Assembly (NCBI GenBank): GCA_016871575.1
Contig: VHCW01000025.1
Location: 1-52,644 of the forward strand
DNA from: Verrucomicrobiota bacterium
GTDB taxonomy: Bacteria > Verrucomicrobiota > Verrucomicrobiia > Palsa-1439
Length of the DNA: 52,644 nucleotides
Reading direction: 5' to 3'
A program made the position numbers and the translations under genes. Below are positions 17,480 through 25,281 of this stretch, piece after piece (within the stretch, counting starts at the first letter, position 1; each line of letters opens with the position of its first letter). The notes under the pieces were generated by a model that had not been told where the DNA came from, did no database searches, and was given only the letters and a program-made list of their open reading frames with translations.

Positions 17480-18433
17480 ATGAAACCGTCCTTGACTATC
17501 ACCGCACTCCGCAGCCGATTGAAACGGGTGCGGTGTCTCTTGATGGACGTTGATGGCGTATTGACTGACGGCAAGCTGCACGTGGCTGAGGACGGGCGTG
17601 AATTCAAGAGTTTTGATGTTGTTGACGGGCACGGCATTGCGGTGGCGCAACGAGCAGGGGTTCTGGTCGGATTTATTTCGGGACGACCTTCGGGCGCCAC
17701 GACAAAACGTGCTGCCGACTTGGGCGTGAAGATCGTGAAGCAATCGACGGCCAACAAAGGCAAGGTCTTGGCGGAGGTCTGCCAGGAGCACAACCTGCGC
17801 ACGGAGGAAATTGCGTACATCGGCGACGAACTTCCGGATCTTCCCGTGCTGACCCGGGTGGGATGCGCCGTGGCGGTCGCCAATGCGGTTCCCGAGGCGA
17901 AAGCTGTCGCGCATTATGTGACCCGCCGTCGTGGCGGTGCCGGGGCGGTGCGTGAAGTGGTGGAGTTGCTCTTGAAAGCGCGTGGCGATTGGAAGAACGT
18001 GGTGGCCAAACATCTGGCGCTGCTGCCGCTGTTGTTGCTCGGCTGCTGGAAGTCGCCGCCTCCCAGCGCGACGGGAACAAATGCCGCGTCAGGTTATATT
18101 GAGAAATTTGAGTTTCCGGACCGCGACGAGCATGGCATGTTGCGTCGGAAGATTTCCGGCGACCGCGCGTTGATATTGTCGGACGGGACGCTGGACATTG
18201 ACAATGTGCGGATGGAACTGTATTCCAGCAACAAGCTGGTGATGGTGTTCACCTCGCCGCGTTGCGTGATGGACCGCTCGAAGAACCGGGCGATGACCGA
18301 TGCGCCGGTGCGGTTGGAGCACGAGGACATGCTGATTACGGGTATGGGCGGCGATTGGGATGGCAACAAGGCGGAAGTGAACATCCACAGCAACACGCAG
18401 ATGCTCCTGCGCAGGGGCAATTGGACGAAATGA
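17480..18433 (+). CDS. kdsC: KDO-8-phosphate phosphatase (KdsC) fused in frame to LptC-like protein
   Basis: This is one continuous 317-codon frame from ATG 17480. Residues 1-170 are KdsC (HAD superfamily, cytoplasmic KDO synthesis): DVDGVLTD 23-30, SGR 67-69, NKGK 92-95, GDELPD 115-120. Residues 176-189 (AKHLALLPLLLLGC) look like a signal peptide with a lipobox, and 205-317 resemble LptC, the periplasmic bridge of LPS export. No stop separates them. GTG codons at 17999 and 18002, preceded by GGAAG, could start LptC separately as a lipoprotein. Otherwise a KdsC-LptC membrane fusion is made. The stop overlaps lptA by 4 nt. The KdsC call is firm; LptC rests on position and low-level similarity. 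Confidence 0.8.
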   Translation: MKPSLTITALRSRLKRVRCLLMDVDGVLTDGKLHVAEDGREFKSFDVVDGHGIAVAQRAGVLVGFISGRPSGATTKRAADLGVKIVKQSTANKGKVLAEVCQEHNLRTEEIAYIGDELPDLPVLTRVGCAVAVANAVPEAKAVAHYVTRRRGGAGAVREVVELLLKARGDWKNVVAKHLALLPLLLLGCWKSPPPSATGTNAASGYIEKFEFPDRDEHGMLRRKISGDRALILSDGTLDIDNVRMELYSSNKLVMVFTSPRCVMDRSKNRAMTDAPVRLEHEDMLITGMGGDWDGNKAEVNIHSNTQMLLRRGNWTK

Positions 18434-18981
18434 AACAGGTAAAGACAACCTTGAGTGGATTAACGCTGTTGGGCGCGGCGCTGGCTGCCCCGTTGCACGC
18501 GCAGACGAACATGGTTCCGCCCGCCGGCATGACCCTGGGCGCGACGAATGAGCCGACAACGATCACGTGCCGGCGCTGGAAGTTTGAGTACACGCGCAAT
18601 GTGGTGCGGTTCGAGGGAGATGTGCTCGCCGTGAATCCGCGCGCCACCTTGCGGGCAGACCTCATGTGGGTTTTCCTCGACCAGTCGCGTTCGATTTCCA
18701 ACATCGTCGGCCAGGGCAACGTCGTCATCGTCACACCAAACAACGAAAAGGCCACCGGCGGCCACGCCGAGTACACCGTGGCCAAGCACACCCTCGTGTT
18801 GACGGAAGAGCCGAAGGTGAATGCGCGCGGCACGCTCTGGACGGGACAGCGCATCACGTTCCTGATCCAGAGCAACGGCATCCAAGACGTCGAGGTCGAG
18901 ACGGACCTCACCAGCACGAACCGGTCGCAACTGGTGATCTTCCCCGATGCGCAACAGGAGCCGGCAAAGAAAGCGCCATGA
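18430..18981 (+). CDS. lptA: LptA-like periplasmic LPS transport protein
   Basis: The 183-residue protein starts at ATG 18430 (ATGA overlap with the kdsC-lptC stop). It has a Sec signal peptide of about 24 residues (LAAPLHA-QT). The mature part is OstA-like beta-jellyroll sequence with alternating strands, for example NVVRFEGDVLAVN, and GQGNVVIVT and ATGGHAEYTV. LptA polymerises in the periplasm to carry LPS from LptC to LptD. The gene order kdsC-lptC-lptA-lptB matches the E. coli cluster, which supports the call more strongly than sequence alone. Confidence 0.8.
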   Translation: MKQVKTTLSGLTLLGAALAAPLHAQTNMVPPAGMTLGATNEPTTITCRRWKFEYTRNVVRFEGDVLAVNPRATLRADLMWVFLDQSRSISNIVGQGNVVIVTPNNEKATGGHAEYTVAKHTLVLTEEPKVNARGTLWTGQRITFLIQSNGIQDVEVETDLTSTNRSQLVIFPDAQQEPAKKAP

Positions 18982-19718
18982 CCGACGCCACCAACAACAT
19001 CCTGCTTCGCACGGACGCCCTGGTGAAAATCTACGGCGGCCGGCGCGTCGTCAACGGGGTGGACATCAACGTGAAACGGGGCGAAGTGGTCGGCCTGCTC
19101 GGGCCGAACGGCGCCGGCAAGACGACGACGTTTTACATGACCGTCGGCTTGATCAAACCGGACGGTGGCAGCGTTTTTTTTGATGGCACCGATATTACCC
19201 ATGTTCCGATGCACCGCCGGGCGCTCATGGGGATCGGTTATCTCGCACAGGAGCCGAGTGTCTTCCGCAAGCTGACTGTCGAGGAAAACATCATGGCGAT
19301 TCTGGAGACGCTGCCGCTGACCGCGAAGCAACGAAAGCAACGGCTGAACGAACTGTTGGAGGAATTGAACATCGGGCACCTGCGCCAGAACAAGGCGTAC
19401 ACGCTCAGCGGCGGCGAGCGGCGGCGGTTGGAAATCACGCGGGCGCTGGTGATCGCGCCGAAATTGATGTTGCTCGACGAGCCGTTCAGCGGCGTGGATC
19501 CAATCGCAGTGTATGAAGTGCAGCAGATCATCGCCGATCTGAAACAAAAGGGGTTGGGGATCCTTGTTACCGACCACAATGTGCGTGAGACGTTGTCCAT
19601 CGTGGACCGGGCCTACTTGATCTGCGAAGGAAAAGTGGAAGTGGAAGGCACGAGCGAATATTTGATCAACGACCCCAAGAGCCGCGAACTGTACCTGGGG
19701 CCGAGATTCAGCATGTGA
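18978..19718 (+). CDS. lptB: LPS export ABC transporter ATP-binding protein
   Basis: The 247-residue ATPase starts at ATG 18978, overlapping lptA by 4 nt. Walker A is GPNGAGKTT at 42-50, then YLAQEPSVFRKLTVEEN (Q-loop region), signature LSGGERRR, Walker B LMLLDEPF and switch VTDHNVRE. The FRKLTVEEN and DHNVRETL wording is characteristic of LptB. It powers LPS extraction with LptF/LptG, which are not in this window. Codons overlap the hprK region by 4 nt if hprK starts at the GTG at 19715. Confidence 0.96.
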   Translation: MTDATNNILLRTDALVKIYGGRRVVNGVDINVKRGEVVGLLGPNGAGKTTTFYMTVGLIKPDGGSVFFDGTDITHVPMHRRALMGIGYLAQEPSVFRKLTVEENIMAILETLPLTAKQRKQRLNELLEELNIGHLRQNKAYTLSGGERRRLEITRALVIAPKLMLLDEPFSGVDPIAVYEVQQIIADLKQKGLGILVTDHNVRETLSIVDRAYLICEGKVEVEGTSEYLINDPKSRELYLGPRFSM

Positions 19719-19729
19719 GGAACAAGACC

Positions 19730-20686
19730 ATGAGCAATCCCCTTCCCCAACCTGTCGTCACCGTCGAGCGGTTTTACCTGAACCACGCCACGAAACTCCA
19801 GATGACTCTGGTCGGCGGCCACGAGGGATTGCCGCGCAAGTTGGAAGAAGGTTCCGTCCACCGGCCCGGCCTCGGCCTGGCAGGATTTTTCCAATATTTC
19901 GCGCACAAACGGGTGCAGGTCATCGGCGGCGCGGAATCGCGCTACTTGAAGTCCCTGGGCGAAGAGGAAGCCGCGCGCCGGATCGAAACACTGTTGAAGC
20001 AGAAAATCCCCTGCTTGGTGTACACTCGCAACATGAACCCGCCGACTTACGTCCGCGAACAGTGCGAGGCAGCCAAAGTCCCCTTATTCCGGAGTCCGAT
20101 CGTAACGTTGAAGTTTCTCAATGCCGCCACCATCGCGCTCGAAATGGAGTTTGCGCCGCAGGTAACGGAACTCGGCTCGATGGTGGATATTCTTGGCATT
20201 GGCGTCCTGATCCGCGGTGAAAGCGGCATCGGCAAGAGCGAAACCGTGCTCGGACTCCTGGAGCGCGGTTATTCACTGGTCAGCGACGACGTCACCCGCT
20301 TTCGACTCATTGAAGGGCGCGAATTGATCGGCACAGCGCCGGAGACCACCCGTTATCACATGGAAGTCCGCGGCATCGGCATCATCAGCGTGCCCGCCGT
20401 GTTTGGCGTGGCCAGCGTGCGCCCTGACAAACGCCTCGACATGGTGGTGACGTTGCAGGACTGGAGCCAGGCGGGCGACGTGGACCGCATCGGCATGGAT
20501 GAGCAGCAATACGACATCCTCGGCATCGCCCTGCCCCACACCATCATTCCGATACGGCCGGGACGCGACATCGCCCGCATCATCGAAGTCGCCGCGCTCG
20601 ACCAGAAACTCAAGAGCCTCGGCCACAATGCCGCCCGTGAGTTCAACGAGCGGCTCATCGAACGGATGCGAACCCCCAACCATTGA
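19730..20686 (+). CDS. hprK: HPr kinase/phosphorylase
   Basis: The protein has 318 residues from ATG 19730, chosen because GAGG at 19717-19720 sits 9 nt upstream; a GTG at 19715 overlapping lptB is the alternative. The N-terminal domain is followed by a P-loop GESGIGKSE at 163-171, the conserved Asp187 in LVSDD, the signature MEVRGIGII at 211-219 and the K-loop RPGRD at 276-280. It phosphorylates or dephosphorylates Ser of HPr. The conserved active-site His that lies in an IHGVLVD-type motif in Firmicutes aligns with Leu148 (TELGSMVD), so catalysis may differ. It is followed by ptsH after 6 nt. Confidence 0.93.
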   Translation: MSNPLPQPVVTVERFYLNHATKLQMTLVGGHEGLPRKLEEGSVHRPGLGLAGFFQYFAHKRVQVIGGAESRYLKSLGEEEAARRIETLLKQKIPCLVYTRNMNPPTYVREQCEAAKVPLFRSPIVTLKFLNAATIALEMEFAPQVTELGSMVDILGIGVLIRGESGIGKSETVLGLLERGYSLVSDDVTRFRLIEGRELIGTAPETTRYHMEVRGIGIISVPAVFGVASVRPDKRLDMVVTLQDWSQAGDVDRIGMDEQQYDILGIALPHTIIPIRPGRDIARIIEVAALDQKLKSLGHNAAREFNERLIERMRTPNH

Positions 20687-20692
20687 CCCCCT

Positions 20693-20974
20693 ATGGCCTC
20701 CACGATCCAAGTCAAAAGAAACTGCACCGTCATCAACCGCCTGGGCATCCACGCGAGACCGGCCGCGTTGTTTGTGAAAGTCGCCAACAAGTTTGAAAGC
20801 AACGTGCTCGTCGAAAAAGATGGCGAACAAGTCAACGGCAAGAGTATCATGGGCCTGATGATGTTGGCAGCCGGGCAAGGCTCGAAATTGACCCTGATTG
20901 TCCAGGGGCGCGATGCCGAGGCCGCAGCCCGCGAACTGGAGCAATTGTTTCTGCAGAAATTCAACGAGGATTAA
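20693..20974 (+). CDS. ptsH: Phosphocarrier protein HPr
   Basis: The protein has 93 residues. It has both regulatory sites: His20 in GIHARPAA (phosphorylated by enzyme I) and Ser51 in NGKSIMGLM (target of HPr kinase). The presence of the Ser site together with hprK upstream indicates a regulatory circuit. The stop TAA shares its last A with the ATG of ptsI. Confidence 0.97.
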   Translation: MASTIQVKRNCTVINRLGIHARPAALFVKVANKFESNVLVEKDGEQVNGKSIMGLMMLAAGQGSKLTLIVQGRDAEAAARELEQLFLQKFNED

Positions 20975-22737
20975 TGACAGGCACGGCAACAACCGAGCGA
21001 ATCTTTCAAGGCATCGGCGTTTCCCCCGGCGTTGCCCATGGAAAGGTGCTCGTCTATCGCACGGCCGAGGAAGTGATCCCGGAATACGACGTCACCCCGG
21101 AACAGGTCGCGCAGGAAGTCGTCCGCTTCGAAAAAGCCCTTATCAGGACCCGCGAGCAACTTCACGAACTGCAAGGGCGCATTGCAAGCGGAGTCGGTTC
21201 CGAGGCCCCCTCCAGCATCATGGAGGTGCACCTCTCCATCACCGAGGACCCGGCCTTGATCGAGCCGGTCATGCGACGGCTCGCGACGGAACAGAAAAAT
21301 GTCGAGCACATTCTCCATGATGTCGTCCACAAGTACGTCAACGCGCTCCAGTCTCTTCCTGACGAGTATCTTCGGGAACGCGTTGCCGATGTTCAAGACG
21401 TCGGTCACCGCATCCTGCGCAATCTTCTCGGACGCGAACACACCGGCCTGGCCAATGTGCCTCCGGGCACCATTGTCATCGCCCACGATCTTTCCCCATC
21501 GGACACATCTTCGATCAACCGGCAAAACGTCCTTGGCTTTGCCACGGATGTCGGCAGTCACACGTCGCACACGGCCATCGTGGCCCGTTCGCTGAACCTG
21601 CCGGCCATTGTCGGCTTGCGCGACCTCAGCCAGCGGGTTCGCGATGGTCAGAACGCCTTGCTCGACGGCTACAGTGGCACACTCGTCATCGAGCCTACCC
21701 AGCAAACGCTGTTTGTTTACGGCCAGATCACGCAAAAACGCCAGAGCGTCGAAGACCGCCTCGCATCCCTCCGCGATTTGCCCGCTGAAACACTCGATGG
21801 TCACCGCATCGTCCTGGCCGGCAACATCGAACTGCCCACCGACGTTCCTTCGCTGCATGCCGCCGGCGCTGAGGGCATCGGGCTGTTCCGCACCGAATTC
21901 CTTTACCTGAATCGGAAGGATTACCCGAGCGAAGACGAACAATACGAGAAGTATCTCGCTGTCGCCCGCGCCGTCAAACCGCATCCGGTCGTCATCCGCA
22001 CGCTTGACATCGGCGGTGACAAGTTTCGCGGGGACGACGCGCCGTCTGAGTCCAATCCATTCCTGGGTTTTCGAGCCATACGTTTTTGTCTTGCCAATGT
22101 TGCTTTATTTACGGCGCAGTTGCGCGCCATCGTTCGGGCCAGCGCCGAGGGAAATGTCCGATTGATGTATCCCATGATCAGTGGGCTGTCGGAAGTCATC
22201 CAGGCCAACGACCGCCTTGCCTCGGTCAAGGACGACCTTCGACGGGAGGGCATTCCCTTTGACGAGGCCATGAAAATCGGCGCGATGATCGAAATCCCCT
22301 CGGCCGCGCTCACTGCTGAAATGATTGCCAAGGAGGTGGACTTCTTCAGCATCGGCTCCAACGATCTCATTCAGTACACCATGGCCGTGGATCGCGTGAA
22401 CGAAAAAGTCGCCAACCTCTACGACCCGACGCACCCCGCGATACTCCGCCTCATTCGATCCGTCGTCGAGGCCGCCCACAACAACGGAATTCATGTCGCC
22501 GTCTGCGGCGAAATGGCCGGACAACCCCTTTATGTTCCGCTGCTCGTCGGCATGGGTGTGGACGAGCTTAGCGTCGGCGCCTCAAGTCTCCCGCGCGTGA
22601 AGGAAGTAATCCGCCGCCTGAGGCTGACCGAAGCGCAGGAACTTGCCGCCACCACGCTTCACGTCACACACGGCCACGAAGTCCAAGCCATGCTCAATGC
22701 ATTGCTGGAGCGCATTGACCCCGACCTCGCACATTGA
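20974..22737 (+). CDS. ptsI: PTS enzyme I (phosphoenolpyruvate-protein phosphotransferase)
   Basis: The 587-residue cytoplasmic enzyme has the usual length. The N-terminal domain begins GIGVSPGVAHG. The active-site His199 lies in GSHTSHTAIVARS, and the C-terminal PEP-binding barrel shows LFRTEFLYL, GIRTLDIGGDK-type sequence, FRAIRFCL, MIEIPSA and SIGSNDLIQYT. It transfers phosphate from PEP to HPr. No EIIA, EIIB or EIIC gene is near, so with hprK it may serve regulation rather than sugar uptake. It is coupled to ptsH by a 1-nt overlap. Confidence 0.97.
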   Translation: MTGTATTERIFQGIGVSPGVAHGKVLVYRTAEEVIPEYDVTPEQVAQEVVRFEKALIRTREQLHELQGRIASGVGSEAPSSIMEVHLSITEDPALIEPVMRRLATEQKNVEHILHDVVHKYVNALQSLPDEYLRERVADVQDVGHRILRNLLGREHTGLANVPPGTIVIAHDLSPSDTSSINRQNVLGFATDVGSHTSHTAIVARSLNLPAIVGLRDLSQRVRDGQNALLDGYSGTLVIEPTQQTLFVYGQITQKRQSVEDRLASLRDLPAETLDGHRIVLAGNIELPTDVPSLHAAGAEGIGLFRTEFLYLNRKDYPSEDEQYEKYLAVARAVKPHPVVIRTLDIGGDKFRGDDAPSESNPFLGFRAIRFCLANVALFTAQLRAIVRASAEGNVRLMYPMISGLSEVIQANDRLASVKDDLRREGIPFDEAMKIGAMIEIPSAALTAEMIAKEVDFFSIGSNDLIQYTMAVDRVNEKVANLYDPTHPAILRLIRSVVEAAHNNGIHVAVCGEMAGQPLYVPLLVGMGVDELSVGASSLPRVKEVIRRLRLTEAQELAATTLHVTHGHEVQAMLNALLERIDPDLAH

Positions 22738-22786
22738 GTACTCAGGCGCCTTTACGAGAGGCGCAAATGCGGGTAGAATGCCCGGC

Positions 22787-23434
22787 ATGACAATACGAAT
22801 CCTTGCACTCGCCGTACCGTTGCTGCTGCTGTGCGCCGGCACCGGTTGCCGTAGCACCTACTACTCAGCCATGGAGAAGGTCGGCATCTACAAGCGCGAC
22901 TTGTTGAAGAAACGGGTGGTCGCTGCGCGCGACGACCAAAAAGAAGCCAGCCAGCAGTTCAAGAGCGCCATGACCCGGATGAAGGAACTCTACGGCTTTC
23001 AGGGCGGCAACCTTGAGAAAGTGTACGACGCCCTGAAGCGCGACTATGACCGTTCCGTGAGCAAGTCAGAAGACGTGCACAAACGGATTCGCGATGTCGA
23101 GACCGTGTCGCAGGACCTTTTCAAGGAATGGGAAGAAGAGATCCAGCAGATTTCCGCTGAGAACCTCCGGGCGAACAGCCGGAATCAACTGCAAGAAACC
23201 CGCAGCCGGTACAACGAGATGCATCTCGCGCTAAAACGCGCCGAGAAAAGCATGGAACCGGTCCTGACGGCTTTGCGCGACCACGTGCTCTACCTGAAAC
23301 ACAACCTCAACGCCCAGGCCATTGCCTCCCTCAAAGGTGAAGCAGCCAGCATCCAGTCCGACATCGCGAAGTTGATTGCCGACATGAACGCAGCCATTGC
23401 CCGAGCCGACGAGTTTATCAAACAGATGCAGTAA
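22787..23434 (+). CDS. DUF2959-like lipoprotein with coiled coils
   Basis: The protein has 215 residues from ATG 22787, with a lipoprotein signal ending LLLCAGTGC (Cys at about 21). An ATG 9 nt upstream is also possible. The body is almost entirely helical with long charged coiled-coil stretches (QQFKSAMTRMKELYG, EDVHKRIRDVE) and resembles DUF2959 proteins (YYSAMEKVG.HKRD pattern near the N-terminus). Function is unknown for the family. It lies 49 nt after ptsI, possibly same transcript, and converges on yhbY. Confidence 0.8.
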   Translation: MTIRILALAVPLLLLCAGTGCRSTYYSAMEKVGIYKRDLLKKRVVAARDDQKEASQQFKSAMTRMKELYGFQGGNLEKVYDALKRDYDRSVSKSEDVHKRIRDVETVSQDLFKEWEEEIQQISAENLRANSRNQLQETRSRYNEMHLALKRAEKSMEPVLTALRDHVLYLKHNLNAQAIASLKGEAASIQSDIAKLIADMNAAIARADEFIKQMQ

Positions 23435-23453
23435 GCGACCGGCGCAAGAACAC

Positions 23454-23723
23454 TCAAGCGGTCTTCGGGCGATAAAACACCGCGACTTTGCCGACTTGCC
23501 AGATCAACTCTGCGCCTGTGGCCTCGGCGACCTCCCTCGCCAGAACATCGCGCTCATCGCGTTCGTGGTCGAGCCGCACCTTGATCAACTCGCGCGCCCT
23601 CAACGCCTGTTCGACGCTCGCCAACACCGATGCCGACAACCCTCCCTTGCCCACACGGACAACCGTTTCCAAATGGTGCGCTTGCTCCTTCAGCCTGCGT
23701 TTCTCTTGGTTCGTTAGAGGCAT
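23454..23723 (-). CDS. yhbY: CRM-domain RNA-binding protein YhbY
   Basis: The 89-residue protein is a single CRM domain, with the typical start LTNQEKRRLKEQAHHL, the basic turn VRVGKGGLS, the ALRARELIKV segment, and the end VFYRP. YhbY associates with pre-50S ribosomal particles. It sits 10 nt downstream of the nucleotidyltransferase gene on the same strand. Confidence 0.93.
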   Translation of the reverse strand: MPLTNQEKRRLKEQAHHLETVVRVGKGGLSASVLASVEQALRARELIKVRLDHERDERDVLAREVAEATGAELIWQVGKVAVFYRPKTA

Positions 23724-23733
23724 GGCATTACTT

Positions 23734-24216
23734 CTATTTCTGTTGCTTTAGCCAAAGGAGAGTCTCTCGGTCAACCCGGTCTTGCTCCCGGTAGGTGGAC
23801 TTGCTCTTAATGCGAGTATCGAGTCCGTCGTAAATGATTTCCACGCCGTCAACCGTCAATATCTTCGCGTCGCAACTGGCCTCGGTGTAATCCACCGTCC
23901 ACGTTTGTTTGGCCACATCCACTTCAACGGCATCAGCAACTTTCACCACGATGTTGTCTTGAAGATCTTTCACCGTCAGTTCGCGGGCGGCGTGATCCGG
24001 TAATTCGCTCAGCGCGTCAATCACACGTTGCAGGTTCCCGGCAGACGGCTCGACGAGCAGATCAACATCCTGCGTGGAGCGCACCATGCCGTGAAGAATG
24101 CAGGCACGCGCGCCGACCAGTACGCACTTCACATGATGCTTTTGGAGGAGGGAACAGACCTGCCAGAGCGCTTCGGGTGTTACCGGAGACGCGGATTGGT
24201 TTGGCTCTGTCGCCAT
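23734..24216 (-). CDS. Minimal nucleotidyltransferase-fold protein
   Basis: The protein has 160 residues from ATG 24216. It shows the nucleotidyltransferase fold: VKCVLVGARACILHG (helix after the first strand), then the metal-binding pair in STQDVDLLVEPS (D-x-D), and a later strand VEVDV. Similar proteins act as AbiEii-like or MNT-type enzymes in toxin-antitoxin or defence pairs, or as orphan enzymes. Its start lies inside the end of a 66-codon ORF (37-nt overlap), a layout typical of two-gene modules. Substrate unknown. Confidence 0.75.
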   Translation of the reverse strand: MATEPNQSASPVTPEALWQVCSLLQKHHVKCVLVGARACILHGMVRSTQDVDLLVEPSAGNLQRVIDALSELPDHAARELTVKDLQDNIVVKVADAVEVDVAKQTWTVDYTEASCDAKILTVDGVEIIYDGLDTRIKSKSTYREQDRVDRETLLWLKQQK

Positions 24217-24380
24217 TTGTCGAGGTCTTCCCAAGTGCCGAACTTGAAAACTTTGCCGCGGGGACGCGGGTAAGGGTTCCACCGTTCCAAGCTCTCGTAC
24301 AACTTAGCTCCTTGCTGGTAATACTCCGCCGGTGTTTCCGCGATTCTGTTGCCAACGACTTTCACGTCGCCAGTGTACAC
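24180..24380 (-). CDS. Small conserved-looking protein upstream of nucleotidyltransferase
   Basis: The protein has 66 residues from GTG 24380. It is hydrophilic and rich in aromatic residues, with the segment YYQQGAKLYESLERWN, then PYPRPRG and FGTWEDLDKWRQ. It overlaps the nucleotidyltransferase gene by 37 nt in another frame, implying translational coupling. It is not an obvious DNA-binding protein. Partner of the nucleotidyltransferase is the most likely role; this is inference from context. Confidence 0.55.
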   Translation of the reverse strand: MYTGDVKVVGNRIAETPAEYYQQGAKLYESLERWNPYPRPRGKVFKFGTWEDLDKWRQSQTNPRLR

Positions 24381-24390
24381 GCCGCTCCGA

Positions 24391-24406
24391 GTGCCGTCAA
24401 CGGCAC
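24391..24406. terminator. Short perfect hairpin downstream of the HAD remnant
   Basis: GTGCCGT (24391-24397) pairs with ACGGCAC (24400-24406) around a 2-nt loop. It lies between the end of the broken HAD gene and the small ORF on the minus strand. No U-tract is present. Confidence 0.25.
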
Positions 24407-24438
24407 CACAGGTTGCACGATGGATTCACGGCTACTGT

Positions 24439-24773
24439 TCACGGTGGCGGTGTTACGAGTAAGCCGAGGACACCGGCACGCTTACAATCGGCGATGATTT
24501 CCGTGTCATCGTCAATCATAAGCAGCACTTTGTGTTTCCGTCACATTTCAACTTTCCACGCGACGAAATCAGTCTGAGAATACGACAGGTTTCAACTGTG
24601 ACAGATGTAGTCTTCAGTACCTCGTTGGCAAGCTCTGGGGTTATGTCGTCATTGATCGTGATGACCACACAGGCATCGAAGTGTGCTGCTAGAACTGACC
24701 ACGCCTCTGGATACGCAGATACCGTGTCGTCCCAATCAAGACCGATGATGTTTCGATGGTGTCGAGGATTCAT
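24439..24773 (-). pseudogene. HAD-like hydrolase broken by a frameshift
   Basis: The minus-strand frame starting at ATG 24773 begins with an HAD motif I (IIGLDWDDTVSAYPEAW) and a motif II-like strand (CVVITIND). It stops at 24516 after 85 codons. A different frame continues directly from about 24530 to a stop at 24439-24441 and reads VLLMIDDDTEIIADCKRAGV, the expected HAD motif III/IV end with paired aspartates. Joined, they make a protein of about 110 residues. A one-base indel near 24525-24535 explains both parts; a sequencing error is possible. Confidence 0.7.
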
Positions 24774-24788
24774 TGAGTAGAACAGAGA

Positions 24789-24941
24789 TCAGTCTTTGGG
24801 CAGAGCTTTGAAAGTGAGGCGGCGTAAGCGAGCGATTGCTTCGCTCTGTTCACTGAGGGGCACTTTTTCTAAATACGAATCGACATCATTCCAAGCATCC
24901 GCGATGGCGTGAAGCTTTTCGAACGTGAGCGATTTAGGCGG
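24789..24941 (-). pseudogene. 5'-truncated ORF remnant fused to the icd tail copy
   Basis: An open minus-strand frame ends at 24789 and encodes 50 residues with coding-like composition, including [15 protein letters not shown] and SEAIARLRRLTFKALPKD. No ATG precedes it. Upstream, the frame runs out of phase into the icd-tail duplicate, so its N-terminus appears lost. It ends 15 nt before the HAD start codon. Origin and function unknown. Confidence 0.4.
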
Positions 24942-25039
24942 GCGAAGTCGCAGGTGACGGTTTTGGTGTTGCTGGCTCCGCCGATGCCTTTGATGATGAG
25001 ATCGGCGGTTTCGATCCAGCCCATGTAGCGCAGTTTCAT
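24941..25039 (-). pseudogene. Duplicated fragment of icd 3' end
   Basis: The 99 nt at 24941-25039 match 25682-25780 inside icd at 83 of 99 positions, same orientation, without gaps. Translated on the minus strand it reads [15 protein letters not shown] then KGIGG and TVTCDFARL, corresponding to icd [15 protein letters not shown] onward. The last 20 or so codons of icd are missing. Its first codon overlaps the stop of the DUF4926 gene. Confidence 0.85.
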
Positions 25040-25269
25040 CCGACTGGGGCCAGCTCTCGGGCGTGCAGCACTTCGTGTCCCGACAGAGGACGTACCCTAT
25101 TGGCAGTCAACGACAGCACGGCAATGGTGTCGCCATCGGAGGTCATGAATTCGACCTCGCAACCTTCGTTCTTGCCGTGGACCATGACGACTGTGCCTAC
25201 GTCGCCAGCCACCAAGCCGTGTAACGGGTCGTCTGCTACCAGCGCCACTAAATCCAGTTCCTTGATCAT
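25036..25269 (-). CDS. DUF4926-family small protein
   Basis: The protein has 77 residues from ATG 25269 (a TTG at 25275 extends it by two). The sequence [23 protein letters not shown], read in two parts around PLHG, and [14 protein letters not shown] match the DUF4926 pattern, a small SH3-like beta-barrel domain of unknown function. It lies 12 nt behind the DUF6883 gene. In many genomes these two domains are adjacent, which has led to suggestions of a toxin-antitoxin-like pair; nothing here proves it. Its stop codon is inside the icd-tail duplicate. Confidence 0.75.
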   Translation of the reverse strand: MIKELDLVALVADDPLHGLVAGDVGTVVMVHGKNEGCEVEFMTSDGDTIAVLSLTANRVRPLSGHEVLHARELAPVG

Positions 25270-25281
25270 GGCCAAAATCTA

